A DNA stretch of 64,000 bases from Spirosoma linguale DSM 74 (GTDB taxonomy: Bacteria; Bacteroidota; Bacteroidia; Cytophagales; Spirosomataceae). Below are positions 36,447-46,077 of the stretch, in pieces. The translations under genes and the position numbers were made by a program. The notes under the pieces are model-generated. The model had not been told where the DNA came from and ran no database searches. It saw only the letters and a list, made by a program, of their open reading frames with translations. Position 1 is the first letter of the stretch, and the number at the start of each line of letters is the position of its first letter. The stretch spans positions 4,063,001-4,127,000 of the forward strand of contig CP001769.1 in the NCBI GenBank assembly GCA_000024525.1. The letters are read 5' to 3'.

Positions 36447-37877
36447 TTATTCGGGCGTAATTCGTAAAAGGGCATCCGGGCTGTTGGTCAGCACGTACAG
36501 GGCACCGTCGGGACCGATCTTCAAGTCCCGTACCCGGCCATAGCCTTTCAGAAGCACCTCCTGTTCCGTCACCTTATCGTCCCTGACCACCAGTCGGCGG
36601 ATTTCTTCAAACTTGAGCGCGGTTACCAGCAAGTTATTCTGCCAGCGCGGAAAGCGGTTACCGGTCACAAATTCAATGGCACTGACGGCGATGGAAGGCG
36701 TCCAGTAGGTAATAGGCTGTTCCATTCCCTCCCGTTGGGTTTCGGTGGTGATAATGCTACCGTTGTAGTCGATACCATAAGTAATCACCGGCCATCCGTA
36801 ATTAGCGCCCTTTTTTAGAATATTCAGTTCGTCGCCCCCCTGCGGCCCGTGTTCACTCGCGTAGATGACGCCGGTCTGCGGGTGTTGGGCGAGGCCCTGT
36901 GCATTGCGGTTGCCCCAGCTGTAAATGGCCTGTAAGTAGTTCGCTTTGCCATACAGCGGATTATCTTTCGGAATAGACCCGTCGGGATTAATTCGATAAA
37001 TCTTGCCGGACGGTCTCGACAAAATCTGGGAATCGCCGGCGCGATTCATATCCCCGATGGTAAAAAAGAGGTGCCCCTGTTTGTCGAACAGAAAACGGCA
37101 CCCCCAACGCGTACCGCCGGTCACCAGCAGCGAGTCGGGGACCTGAAACAAGGTCTGTTCGTCCACCCATTGATGTTCACGGACCTTTCCCCGGACGATC
37201 TTTGTCATGCCCGGCGTCTTCTTGTCCGGGCTATTTTGCGGGTTATAACTAAATCCAATGTAAATCCAGCCATTGGTTTTGTACTCGGGATCGAGCGCCA
37301 GATCCATCATCCCACCAACAAGGTCTGTGCCGTACGTCTTGGGTAGACCGGTAATTTTCTGATTGTCGAGTTTACCATTGACCAACGAAAAGAGCTCCCC
37401 GTTCTTGCCGGTAACAAGCGCATGGTTAGCATCGATAAACTCGATACCCCAGGGGTTGGTCAACCCCTCCGTCACCAGTTTTTCAATCCTGAGCTTGTAG
37501 AGCTTTGTATCGACGCGAAGGGGTAAGTCGGTCTTTTTGACCAGCTCCGGCGAAGTTTGGGCATTCAGGATAAAATCAGTGACGGCCTCGATCTCTTTAG
37601 CCGAAAGAACGCCTTCAAACTTAATCATCTCGGTCGATGGAACGCCATTCCGGATGGTTTTGAGCAATGAGTTGCGGTCGCCCCCGTGTTTCCATTCCTT
37701 TTTAATGAGGGCGGGCCCTGCGCTGCCTTGCAATTGGGCCCCATGACATCCGGCACAGTAGTTTTTGTAAACGATCTGCCCGTTCTGCGCCATTGACTGA
37801 AAAGAGATGGACACAGCTAAAACAAAAATGAACAGTAACGTTCCAAAGGCCGTAAAGGCCGATAACGAGGTACGCAT
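36447..37877 (-). CDS. Cytochrome c-fused PQQ-dependent sugar dehydrogenase
   Basis: 476 aa with a signal peptide. The N-terminal cytochrome c domain has C41-A-G-C-H45 and a probable axial methionine in STEMIKF (M84). From about residue 105 a six-bladed GDH/HHIP-type propeller follows (NPWGIEFIDANHALVTGKNG, MMDLALDPEY, RWGCRFLFDKQGHLFFTIGD, YASEHGPQGGDELN). Such enzymes oxidise aldoses in the periplasm and pass electrons to the respiratory chain, here through the fused heme. Convergent with the SusD gene; single unit. Confidence 0.9.
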   Translation of the reverse strand: MRTSLSAFTAFGTLLFIFVLAVSISFQSMAQNGQIVYKNYCAGCHGAQLQGSAGPALIKKEWKHGGDRNSLLKTIRNGVPSTEMIKFEGVLSAKEIEAVTDFILNAQTSPELVKKTDLPLRVDTKLYKLRIEKLVTEGLTNPWGIEFIDANHALVTGKNGELFSLVNGKLDNQKITGLPKTYGTDLVGGMMDLALDPEYKTNGWIYIGFSYNPQNSPDKKTPGMTKIVRGKVREHQWVDEQTLFQVPDSLLVTGGTRWGCRFLFDKQGHLFFTIGDMNRAGDSQILSRPSGKIYRINPDGSIPKDNPLYGKANYLQAIYSWGNRNAQGLAQHPQTGVIYASEHGPQGGDELNILKKGANYGWPVITYGIDYNGSIITTETQREGMEQPITYWTPSIAVSAIEFVTGNRFPRWQNNLLVTALKFEEIRRLVVRDDKVTEQEVLLKGYGRVRDLKIGPDGALYVLTNSPDALLRITPE

Positions 37878-38075
37878 TAGTCTACGGGTTAAGGTCTTCT
37901 TAGTAGCAAGTTACATGTTTTTTATAGAGGGCATAGGGTGCGGATATGTAAGAAAGACGTCTGTTCGTCAAAAACTACGCAGGTGTTACGCCCACTGCGT
38001 TTCGGCATTCGCCCATTTACCCGGATTGTAAGGGAGGTAGCTCAGACAAGCGAAGAAGTAATGCTAACGTAAACG

Positions 38076-38083
38076 TATCTTTG
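38076..38083 (+). promoter_or_regulatory. TATCTTTG -7 element for the GH43 lipoprotein gene
   Basis: An exact TAnnTTTG match 25 bp upstream of the ATG at 38109. No clear -33 TTG was identified. Confidence 0.4.
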
Positions 38084-38108
38084 GTGTCAGTAATAGCTTA
38101 CCTCAACG

Positions 38109-39161
38109 ATGAAAAATTATCTGTTTATACTGCTGGCGCTGGTGATCGCCTGCCAGTCGGCTGACAAGCCAAACCCCACGCCTACCCCACCCGTCACGTC
38201 GGTCGACACGGTCGGCAAGTTCCAGAATCCGTTGCTCACCGCAGCTCCCGACCCCTGGGTGACGTATAAAGATGGCTTCTATTACGTGATGCACACCACC
38301 GGAAACGATCTGCGCATCTATAAAACAGCCGCCATGAGTCGTCTGGGTTCGGCACGTCCGGTAACCGTCTGGACACCGCCCACCACCGGCCCCAACTCCC
38401 GCGACATCTGGGCACCGGAACTCCACTTCGTCAACGGCAAATGGTACATCTACTACGCTGCCGACAACAACGGCAACGACGCGACCCACCGCATGTTTGT
38501 GCTAGAAAACGAATCCGCCGACCCGACACAGGGAACGTGGGTCGACCGGGGGCAGCTCAATTTACCCGAAAACCGATGGGCAATTGACGGTACACTACTT
38601 CAGCAAAATGGTCAGTTGTATTTCGCCTGGTCGGGTTGGCAAACGGATCAGGGCGGTTCACAGCACATTTACATGGCCAAACTATCGAATCCGTACACCG
38701 TCGAAAGTACGGCTCGAATTCGCCTGTCATCGCCTGATTATGCCTGGGAGAAAAACGGTTTTGGCGTGAATGAAGGCCCCGAGTTTCTGGTGCATAACAA
38801 CAAAGTCTTTCTGATTTATTCGGCCAGCTTCTGCGGAACGGATCTGTACGCACTGGGCCAGCTCTCCGCCGATACCAGCGCAGATTTGCTCAACCCGGCA
38901 TCCTGGACGAAATCAGCTACGCCAGTTTTTGGTCCCAACGGCGGCAACGGCACCTTTGGCGTGGGTCACAACAGTTTTTTCACTACCCCCGACGGAAAGG
39001 AAAACTGGCTCGTTTACCACGCTAATGCCGCTTCAGGACAGGGCTGTGGCAATAACCGCTCCATCCGCATGCAGCCTTTTACGTGGAAAGCCGACGGGTC
39101 GCCCGATTTTGGCAGTGCAGCTCCAATAGCGCAATGGATTAAGCGGCCTGGTGGCGAGTGA
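38109..39161 (+). CDS. GH43-family lipoprotein (arabinofuranosidase/xylosidase-like)
   Basis: 350 aa with lipobox LALVIAC (C15) and a proline-threonine linker. The catalytic triad of the GH43 propeller is visible: D48 in TAAPDPWV, D160 in RWAIDGTLL and E222 in VNEGPEFL. WAPELHFVNGKWYIYYAADN is a typical blade, and the C-terminus ends with NNRSIRMQPFTW as in arabinosidase subfamilies. Lipid anchoring suggests surface or periplasmic action on hemicellulose side chains. It is not in an operon with SusCD but lies between two such regions. Confidence 0.9.
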   Translation: MKNYLFILLALVIACQSADKPNPTPTPPVTSVDTVGKFQNPLLTAAPDPWVTYKDGFYYVMHTTGNDLRIYKTAAMSRLGSARPVTVWTPPTTGPNSRDIWAPELHFVNGKWYIYYAADNNGNDATHRMFVLENESADPTQGTWVDRGQLNLPENRWAIDGTLLQQNGQLYFAWSGWQTDQGGSQHIYMAKLSNPYTVESTARIRLSSPDYAWEKNGFGVNEGPEFLVHNNKVFLIYSASFCGTDLYALGQLSADTSADLLNPASWTKSATPVFGPNGGNGTFGVGHNSFFTTPDGKENWLVYHANAASGQGCGNNRSIRMQPFTWKADGSPDFGSAAPIAQWIKRPGGE

Positions 39162-39423
39162 ACTGGAACACGTTAACTTATTAATAGCCTGCTACCATAA
39201 CAAAAGCCACATACATCAAAAGCCCCAATACAGCTCAATAATCTGTTTTAACTATCCTATTAAGACTGCCCGGAACGGAGCAAATGAGTTAATCAATACA
39301 CGAAACGCTATTAATAAAGGTCATAACTACCCAATACATCGAGCATTTACGCTCGACATAGCATTATTACCTAAATTGGTAATGAATACACTTGTTATAA
39401 CCTGTTTTAATTTTAGCGAATAC

Positions 39424-41568
39424 ATGAAAAATAGTCTATCAAATAAACCAGTGACACCCAATGCATTTTTTGCGCCTAATTTACCTGGTTTATTTACGCT
39501 TAAAGGTTCCATCCAAGAGGAAGAGACCGGCTCAAATTTAACAATTTCCTGGATCAGTGAATCGGCGGGTAATTTATTGAAAATGGCTGGAACAGAGTGG
39601 CACATGGGTGACTCTTTCAAACAAAGGCTACTAGAGTTTAGTAATGTTGATATCGCCCCCATTTTCAGCGACTTTTCAAAAAAAGGAGAGGGCTTTTATC
39701 ATCTTGCTCTGGAATCTGGTTACTCAATTGGACTTAATTTGAGTCAATCACCCATTGGCATCATTGGCCAGGTACACTATCCTGTCAATCAACAGGAAAA
39801 AAATTTCGATAGAAATCAAAACGTAGCCCTTAGTATACGCTTAAATAAGGTGGAGAACCAGTTACAGTATACAAAGCTGCTATTAGAACAAGTAACCCAG
39901 TTGGCAGGTCTGGATAACTGGAAATTTGATTCACAACAGGATCGATATATCATTAACACTGAAAGCAGTTTATCTTCCGTCGAAAGCCTGCCTGCTTCAA
40001 TCAGAAATAAAGATGATTTAACCTTCCATATGCTTAGTGCTGCAAACGATAGAACAGATACCGTTATCGCAGAAAAAACTACACAGGAAAGTAAGCTTAT
40101 CTATCAAAGTCTAGCTGATAAGTTTAAGCAAGTAGTTTTTCAAATCGATTTACAGGGAAACTGGAGTTTTTTAAATGAAGCCTGGGAAAGAATTTCAGGT
40201 TTCACAAGGGCAGAAACTCTGGGACGACCATTTTCAGACTTTATGCATACAGAAAATGGGCAACTGATTTCCCATGTATTCTCAGAAAATTTTCACGCTA
40301 AGGCAGGATTTGATCGAATAACTGTAGACTGTCTGAAAAAAGATGGCGGCACATGCTCGGTTGAACTATCCGTTTGGCTTGATCGGAACCATGATGGTAC
40401 TATTACTGGCTACACAGGAACGATCATTTATATAGCAGAACAACCAAAACTTCATCAGTCTATTTTCGATGGACAAACATTGTTAAAAGAGATTGCGGAA
40501 AATATCAATAGCATTGTATGGATCAGAGATCCGAAAGAACTTAAATTCTTGTACATAAACTCTTACTTTGAAAAATTTACTGGTTATAAAATTGATCAAC
40601 TGAGAACCGATTCAAATTCCATTTTTAAGTTTATTCATCCTGATGATCAACCCTTTTTGATGCAACTTTATGAAATGCCCACTAAAAAAAACCTGGCTAT
40701 TGAATTCAGAATTAAACTAGCAGACCAGACTTATCGCTGGTTAGAGGCTAAACTACTTACGTTGGCAGACACCGAGGGTACTATTATTCACCGCATGGGC
40801 ATTGCTACAGACATTACAGAGGAGAAAAAAAAAGTAGAGTCCCTGCAATTAGCTTTAGAACAGGAAAAGGAAATAAATAAACTTAAAAGTATGTTCGTGT
40901 CAATGGTTTCGCATCAATTCAAAACTCCTTTGAGCACGATGCAAACCAGTGTTGACTTAATAAATAATTACTTACAGGTACCCTCCGATAAATCATCATC
41001 ATCAATCCATCGTCACCTTAACATTATTCAAAATGAAATTAAGAAATACAACAATCTCATCAACGATATGTTGATTTTGGGAAAAGTAGAAGCTGGCAAA
41101 GTAAAGGTAAATCTCGAACAAATTGACTTAGTTGAATTTTGCAAAAAAATCATCAACGCTTATTTTGTCGATAACCTGCAAGGCAGAAAAGTAGAATTAA
41201 ATCACGAGAAGCCTAGCATGTTTATTTTTTTAGATGTATCTCTCATGGAGCATGTTTTAGTAAACTTACTATCCAACGCCTTAAAGTTTTCACAAAAGAA
41301 TCCAAAAATCATGCTGGAGCTACTTGAAAATGAAATAGTTATTAAGGTCGTAGATGAAGGAATTGGTATCTCCAAAAATGACGTCTCTTACCTATTTGAA
41401 GATTTTTATCGGGCAAGCAATACGTCAGCCGTACCGGGCTCTGGCCTTGGACTATCAATTGCTAAAAAGTTTGTCGAGTTACAGCAAGGCACAATACATG
41501 TTGAAAGCCAGTTAGGTTTGGGCTCCACATTCAGGGTAGCCTTACCAAGAAATAGATCCACCAATTGA
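39424..41568 (+). CDS. PAS-domain sensor histidine kinase
   Basis: 714 aa from ATG 39424 (ATG 39382 is an alternative; a still earlier ATG at 39151 overlaps the GH43 gene and is unlikely). No membrane helix. An N-terminal sensor region of unknown type is followed by two PAS domains (FQIDLQGNWSFLNEAWERIS; KFLYINSYFEKFTGYKIDQL). HisKA with VSHQFKTPLSTM (H497) and HATPase_c with N-box NLLSNALKFS, G1 VVDEGIGIS and G2 GSGLGLSIAKK follow. Cytosolic sensor; no response regulator is adjacent. Noticeably AT-richer than most of the window, suggesting a different origin. It is followed by a perfect 22-bp terminator hairpin. Confidence 0.88.
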   Translation: MKNSLSNKPVTPNAFFAPNLPGLFTLKGSIQEEETGSNLTISWISESAGNLLKMAGTEWHMGDSFKQRLLEFSNVDIAPIFSDFSKKGEGFYHLALESGYSIGLNLSQSPIGIIGQVHYPVNQQEKNFDRNQNVALSIRLNKVENQLQYTKLLLEQVTQLAGLDNWKFDSQQDRYIINTESSLSSVESLPASIRNKDDLTFHMLSAANDRTDTVIAEKTTQESKLIYQSLADKFKQVVFQIDLQGNWSFLNEAWERISGFTRAETLGRPFSDFMHTENGQLISHVFSENFHAKAGFDRITVDCLKKDGGTCSVELSVWLDRNHDGTITGYTGTIIYIAEQPKLHQSIFDGQTLLKEIAENINSIVWIRDPKELKFLYINSYFEKFTGYKIDQLRTDSNSIFKFIHPDDQPFLMQLYEMPTKKNLAIEFRIKLADQTYRWLEAKLLTLADTEGTIIHRMGIATDITEEKKKVESLQLALEQEKEINKLKSMFVSMVSHQFKTPLSTMQTSVDLINNYLQVPSDKSSSSIHRHLNIIQNEIKKYNNLINDMLILGKVEAGKVKVNLEQIDLVEFCKKIINAYFVDNLQGRKVELNHEKPSMFIFLDVSLMEHVLVNLLSNALKFSQKNPKIMLELLENEIVIKVVDEGIGISKNDVSYLFEDFYRASNTSAVPGSGLGLSIAKKFVELQQGTIHVESQLGLGSTFRVALPRNRSTN

Positions 41569-41626
41569 TCGGGAAAGAAGCATGGGCAACAATCCATTGG
41601 GTTAAGCTTGCCAGTGTAACATAAAA

Positions 41627-41674
41627 TGTGCTTTATCCTGAGTCTGTGTCCGCACAGACTCAGGATAAAGCACA
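41627..41674. terminator. Perfect 22-bp bidirectional hairpin
   Basis: Arms 41627-41648 and 41653-41674 (core CTTTATCCTGAGTC) are perfect around a 4-nt loop. The site lies between the histidine kinase stop and the convergent MFS stop at 41711. Confidence 0.75.
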
Positions 41675-41710
41675 CCGCGACGCCGGACCGGTTCGCGCAT
41701 CATTTTACCA

Positions 41711-42997
41711 TTAAGCCACGCTTTCCGTCACCCGAACCGTAACTTCATTCCGAAATCGTCGCTGGAAATAAATAAACGAACCAATCACCAACACCCCGTA
41801 CACTATTGACAGAATGTACGCGCCATCCATGAAGAATTCCCGATAGCTAATGTCGGCATGGCCGAAGTTCTTGTACAGCAACACCCCAACGCTGCCCAGA
41901 TACCCGTACCAGTCGGCCAGGGTTACCATGAAACCGACTGTGCTCACGTACCGGAAAGACGCAATCAGCCGCTCGAAGTAAAGACCATTGCAGGGGACAT
42001 ACGCCATATACAACCCCAGGCCCGTTAGCAGAAACCAGTTTCCGGCGGAGAGTGCCCCTGTCGAGTACGCATAAGTACTTAGACCAACCAGAGCGCCCCC
42101 TAGTAGCATCAGACCGTTGAGCAGGGCAAAAGCCTGGAAATTCTGGGTTACGCGTTGAAGCAACGCCATAACGATCAGGATACCCACGGCCACCAGCGTT
42201 TCGGTCTTGGCGAAAATGCCGGGATTTTCTACACCCGCGTCTTTCAGGATTTCAGGGCCGAAGTTGTCACGAAAGTCACGGAAGGCCGAAAGGAGCACAT
42301 AGGAAGCAATCAGTAAGATCAAACCCGGCCGGAAGTTGCGCACGAACGCCCGGCGTTCGGCACCGTCCATAGGCTTGCGCTCGGTGCGAAGGGCCCGATC
42401 TTCGTCGGTGGGGGGCGGCAGTAAAGTTAGGGCGTATACCGAAATCAGCATGGGAACTACAAACAGCATACCCGTCACGAAGGGTAGCCAAAACTCCGAC
42501 ACGCCCCAATCGGCCCGGATGGTTAGGGCTACCGTTTTCACGAATCCCGACGCGAAAATAAACGAAGCTGTCAGCCCGGCCACCAGTCCGTCCGTTTGCC
42601 GCCGACCTTCCAGAAAACCGATCATAGTGCCGTAGACCATGCCTAACGGTAATCCATTCAGGAACAGAAAGATAATGTTATAGGGGGCTGGAACCAGCGC
42701 AAAGCCAAGGAGAGCCAGCAAAGCAAACCCCACAAAAAACAGCAAACTAATGGCCCGACGGCCCGGCGACATTTCGGCCACGACCTTCACCCCGATACCT
42801 TTCGACACGGCATAGCCAAACACCTGCGCCGTAACGAGCCAGATTTTGTAGCTGATCCCCGCAAAAGCCATCCCCTCGAAGGTGACCGCCGTAATACCTT
42901 TTCGGAAAGCATACATGCAGGCATACGTGCAAAAGGCGGCTGTAGCGCCAAAGAGCATGAAGGCCGTCGGGTTACGTAGAAAAGCGGGGGATTTCAC
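41711..42997 (-). CDS. DUF5690 MFS-like transporter
   Basis: 428 aa, about 12 membrane helices in an MFS arrangement, with cytosolic loop EDRALRTERKPMDGAERRA between the halves. Distinctive segments are TYACMYAFRKGITAVTFEG at the N-terminus and YVPCNGLYFERLIASFRYVS near the C-terminus, matching the Bacteroidota DUF5690 family. Substrate unknown. It is the last of eight same-strand genes that include phosphonate-type enzymes, so import of an aminophosphonate or a product across the inner membrane is a reasonable inference. It is separated from the upstream gene by a long inverted repeat and may be expressed separately. Confidence 0.83.
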   Translation of the reverse strand: MKSPAFLRNPTAFMLFGATAAFCTYACMYAFRKGITAVTFEGMAFAGISYKIWLVTAQVFGYAVSKGIGVKVVAEMSPGRRAISLLFFVGFALLALLGFALVPAPYNIIFLFLNGLPLGMVYGTMIGFLEGRRQTDGLVAGLTASFIFASGFVKTVALTIRADWGVSEFWLPFVTGMLFVVPMLISVYALTLLPPPTDEDRALRTERKPMDGAERRAFVRNFRPGLILLIASYVLLSAFRDFRDNFGPEILKDAGVENPGIFAKTETLVAVGILIVMALLQRVTQNFQAFALLNGLMLLGGALVGLSTYAYSTGALSAGNWFLLTGLGLYMAYVPCNGLYFERLIASFRYVSTVGFMVTLADWYGYLGSVGVLLYKNFGHADISYREFFMDGAYILSIVYGVLVIGSFIYFQRRFRNEVTVRVTESVA

Positions 42998-43095
42998 AAA
43001 TAGCTCGCGTTAATGTTGATGATGAAGGACTTTTGCTGGCACTACATCAGATTCACAAGAACGCAAGATAAACAAAATCGGCCTTGTTGAACAAA

Positions 43096-43193
43096 GTAGT
43101 ACCGACCGTCCCGGTCGGGAGTGACACCAGTAACGTCATATACAACCGACCGGGACGGTCGGCACTACAAACCCATCAACGGTCGGTACTACA
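43096..43193. repeat. GTAGTACCGACCGTC-type inverted repeat with an extra unit
   Basis: Arms 43096-43118 and 43146-43168 (23 nt, one difference) are followed by a third half-unit ending at about 43193 that reaches the stop codon of the next gene. Same family as 11861-11956 and 46629-46723. Confidence 0.75.
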
Positions 43194-45980
43194 TCAATAC
43201 TCGCCGTTCTGCTGGCGGTAATGTTCAGCACGCTGGTCGGCGCGGTCGTCCATTTCGGGGCCTTTCTGAATTTTACGCCAGTCAAACACTTTTTTGTAAG
43301 GCTTCATAGCCGCCTGTGGGTCAAATACGCGGCCATCGGGAAGTACCACCTCATAAGGCCGATAGTCGGGTTTATCGGTAAAGAAATCCTGTAACAGCGA
43401 GGCCGTCTGGTCGTACTGGTTCACATATGGCACACCAAGGATGTTGTACATCGTTTTCAGAACCGATCCAAAATTGGCGTGCGTGTGCGAGACATAATTT
43501 CGCTTCACATACGGACCCGCCATCAACAGTACCGAGCGGTGGGCATCAATGTGGTCGACGCCCCCCTGCGGGTCATCTTCGGTGATGATGACGAGCATAT
43601 TTTTCCAGTATTTGGTGCGCGATAGAAAGTGCAGCACCCGCCCAACCGCCAGGTCGTTATCGGCCATGTAGGAATGCAGGTACGGATAAGCGAAATCAGG
43701 ACGCGGACCGGCACCGTGGTCGTTCGGTATCTGCATGGTCACGAATTGGGGCATTTTCTCTTTCCCCTTTATCCACTTCGCCGTAAACTCCCGCTCAAAC
43801 TGCTCCATCCGGTACTGGTCGGGCACGTTGGTGTTGTACCCGGCAAAATCGCGTGAGGTGTGCGGATACACGGCTTTCGGCATCGGAAACACCACCGACT
43901 GGGCTGCGCCGAACTGCGTGGTTGTCCACTCTTCTATATTTCCGGCAAATTCATTCACCTGCCCGAAATTATACATTGAGATTTTGTTGCGCTCGAAAGC
44001 CTCCCAGAGTCCGCCGATTTCATTGTAATCTTCGGGGTCAATGGCACCAGAGGCTTTGGGAAACCGCCGACCGGGCGCTTTGGAATCCATATCGAACCGC
44101 CCTTCCGAAGCGGCATTGGCTTCTACCCATTCGTTGGGAATGGTGCCCAGCATCCAATGGTGCCCATGAATACTGGCGTCCGAATCGCAGTAGAAATTAT
44201 CGGAAAAGGCAAACTGCCGGGCTACGCGCAGGTGATTGGGCATAATATCGGCACCCGTCACGCGGACACTATCAATGGGTTTGTCGGTGGTGCGCCCGCT
44301 GGTGCCCCGGCTGGTCGAGACGCGGGTTTTGATGGTGACGCCTTCGCCAAAGCGGGCCAGTGTCGAATCGCCGTCTCCTGTCTTCAACTGGCCGAATACC
44401 TCGTCGTAGGTGCGATTTTCTTTAGTGATGTACACGATGTGTTTTATGGGCGACTGGCGGGTTTTAGGCAGTACGGGCAGCGGGTTGCGGCCATCGTCGG
44501 TGAGGGTGACGGTCTCGTAGGTATTGGCCAGCACCTGCTTGGTATAAGTTACTAACTGAGCCGCATCCGGTACCGGAACGGCCTGAAAGGTACCTAATTG
44601 AATATCGCCGATGTACGTTCCCTGCGGTGGTTTTACGAAGGTAGCACCCCCGTTCGGTCCGGCTCCGTGGCCCCTCGCCGACACAACATAGACGGTCTTT
44701 TCATCGGGCGACAACGCCACCCGCGTCGGCCCCCAGCCGGTCGGAATGAGCCCCGTGACTTTGCGCGTGGAGACATCCACAACGGCCACCGCGTTGAGAG
44801 CCAGCAAAGCGACGTACAGGGTCTTCTGATCTTTCGTCAGCGCCATGCCAAAGGGCATCAGGCCCCGGTAGCGGTCCAGTTTCGGGTCGACCTTCAGGGA
44901 AATCGTACCAACTAGCCGTTTGGCGGTTCGGCTGGCGGGTTTATAATCCAGAATAGAAATATTGTCGTTGGTAGCATTGGAGACGTAGGCATACCGGCTA
45001 CCCACCACGACTGAATTCGGCGACGACCCGCCCACCACTTCGGCTTCTTCGATCATTTCACCGATCTGCACACCCGTCTTGGCTTTGTAAACAACCTTGT
45101 TTGTGCTGAGGTCCACTGTCCAGACGCTCATGGCTTCATCGGCCAGGGGGCTGCCCAGCCCCGGAATCCGGCGACCTTCTACCTCCACCCCTTCCGCCGA
45201 CTCTTTGGTATGAGCCGCGTAAGGCGGAAATTTGAGCGCCATTGTGTCTTTATTGGTCTTCGTTACGCCCGGCACTTTTGGGTAGGCATACAAGCCAACG
45301 TTAGCAACGAAAGCTAATTTTCGGTCGGGGCTGATGGCGAGGCCGAAGGGTTGCCGACCCGTTGGGATAGACGTCCTAATGCGCTTGGTAGCCAGATCAA
45401 TGCGTACCATTCGGAAATTAGCCCGGTCGAGGACCAGCAGCTCGTTGCCGTTGAGGAGCAGATCAGAGGTAAAGCTATCGGTATAGCCGTCGCCGTCGAG
45501 ACTAATGCTGTCGATTGTTCTTAGTTGCTCGGTATCGAAGACGAGGACCCGCCCTTTGTCGCCGTTACTGAGATAGGCAGTCCGATTGTCGGGTGCGAAG
45601 GCCACGCCCAGAAACGAGCCCGCTTTTAGAGCAGGCGGAATTTTACCGGCATAATCGGGAATACGGGTGGCCTGTAAACTAGCTAAGTTAAAAACAGTTA
45701 GTACACCATCGTGCAGGGAAACGGCTTTCTGCCCGTTGGGAGCGATAGCCAGCCCAAATGGGTCATTGGAGATGCGAAGTGTTTGCCCCGCCGGAGTTAC
45801 GTATCGGCCACTGGGCAGCACCGATTTTCCGTTGACGTCTATTTTACAAAACTCAGCCCTGCCCGGCACCTGTAAGGTGGTATAGGTTTTAGCCTTAGCT
45901 GGTACGGCCGTGGAGCGGACGGGTTGAGCCGAAGCATAAACAGATGCCAAAAGAAGTGTAAAAACGGAAAGGTACTTCAT
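43194..45980 (-). CDS. YncE-like beta-propeller fused to an alkaline-phosphatase-type phosphoesterase
   Basis: 928 aa from ATG 45980 (signal peptide LSVFTLLLASVYASAQ; a longer upstream frame was rejected). The first about 500 residues are a YVTN/YncE seven-bladed propeller (PFGLAIAPNGQKAVSLHDG; RQPFGLAISPDRKLAFVANV; GPTRVALSPDEKTVYVVSAR). The C-terminal half is a PF04185-type phosphoesterase (HIVYITKENRTYDEVFGQL, HHWMLGTIPNEWVE, VIITEDDPQGGVDHIDAHRS). Such enzymes cleave phosphate esters (phospholipase C or acid phosphatase type). Location between the HD oxygenase and the MFS gene suggests it releases phosphoryl or phosphonyl compounds outside the cell. Confidence 0.9.
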   Translation of the reverse strand: MKYLSVFTLLLASVYASAQPVRSTAVPAKAKTYTTLQVPGRAEFCKIDVNGKSVLPSGRYVTPAGQTLRISNDPFGLAIAPNGQKAVSLHDGVLTVFNLASLQATRIPDYAGKIPPALKAGSFLGVAFAPDNRTAYLSNGDKGRVLVFDTEQLRTIDSISLDGDGYTDSFTSDLLLNGNELLVLDRANFRMVRIDLATKRIRTSIPTGRQPFGLAISPDRKLAFVANVGLYAYPKVPGVTKTNKDTMALKFPPYAAHTKESAEGVEVEGRRIPGLGSPLADEAMSVWTVDLSTNKVVYKAKTGVQIGEMIEEAEVVGGSSPNSVVVGSRYAYVSNATNDNISILDYKPASRTAKRLVGTISLKVDPKLDRYRGLMPFGMALTKDQKTLYVALLALNAVAVVDVSTRKVTGLIPTGWGPTRVALSPDEKTVYVVSARGHGAGPNGGATFVKPPQGTYIGDIQLGTFQAVPVPDAAQLVTYTKQVLANTYETVTLTDDGRNPLPVLPKTRQSPIKHIVYITKENRTYDEVFGQLKTGDGDSTLARFGEGVTIKTRVSTSRGTSGRTTDKPIDSVRVTGADIMPNHLRVARQFAFSDNFYCDSDASIHGHHWMLGTIPNEWVEANAASEGRFDMDSKAPGRRFPKASGAIDPEDYNEIGGLWEAFERNKISMYNFGQVNEFAGNIEEWTTTQFGAAQSVVFPMPKAVYPHTSRDFAGYNTNVPDQYRMEQFEREFTAKWIKGKEKMPQFVTMQIPNDHGAGPRPDFAYPYLHSYMADNDLAVGRVLHFLSRTKYWKNMLVIITEDDPQGGVDHIDAHRSVLLMAGPYVKRNYVSHTHANFGSVLKTMYNILGVPYVNQYDQTASLLQDFFTDKPDYRPYEVVLPDGRVFDPQAAMKPYKKVFDWRKIQKGPEMDDRADQRAEHYRQQNGEY

Positions 45981-46077
45981 AGCAGGGCTAGTGAAAAGGT
46001 GGGTAAAGGAAAAGTTTATCAAGCCACTGAAGCGGTTGACGATTCTGTATAACGGACGGGGCCTCCCAACGTACCAT

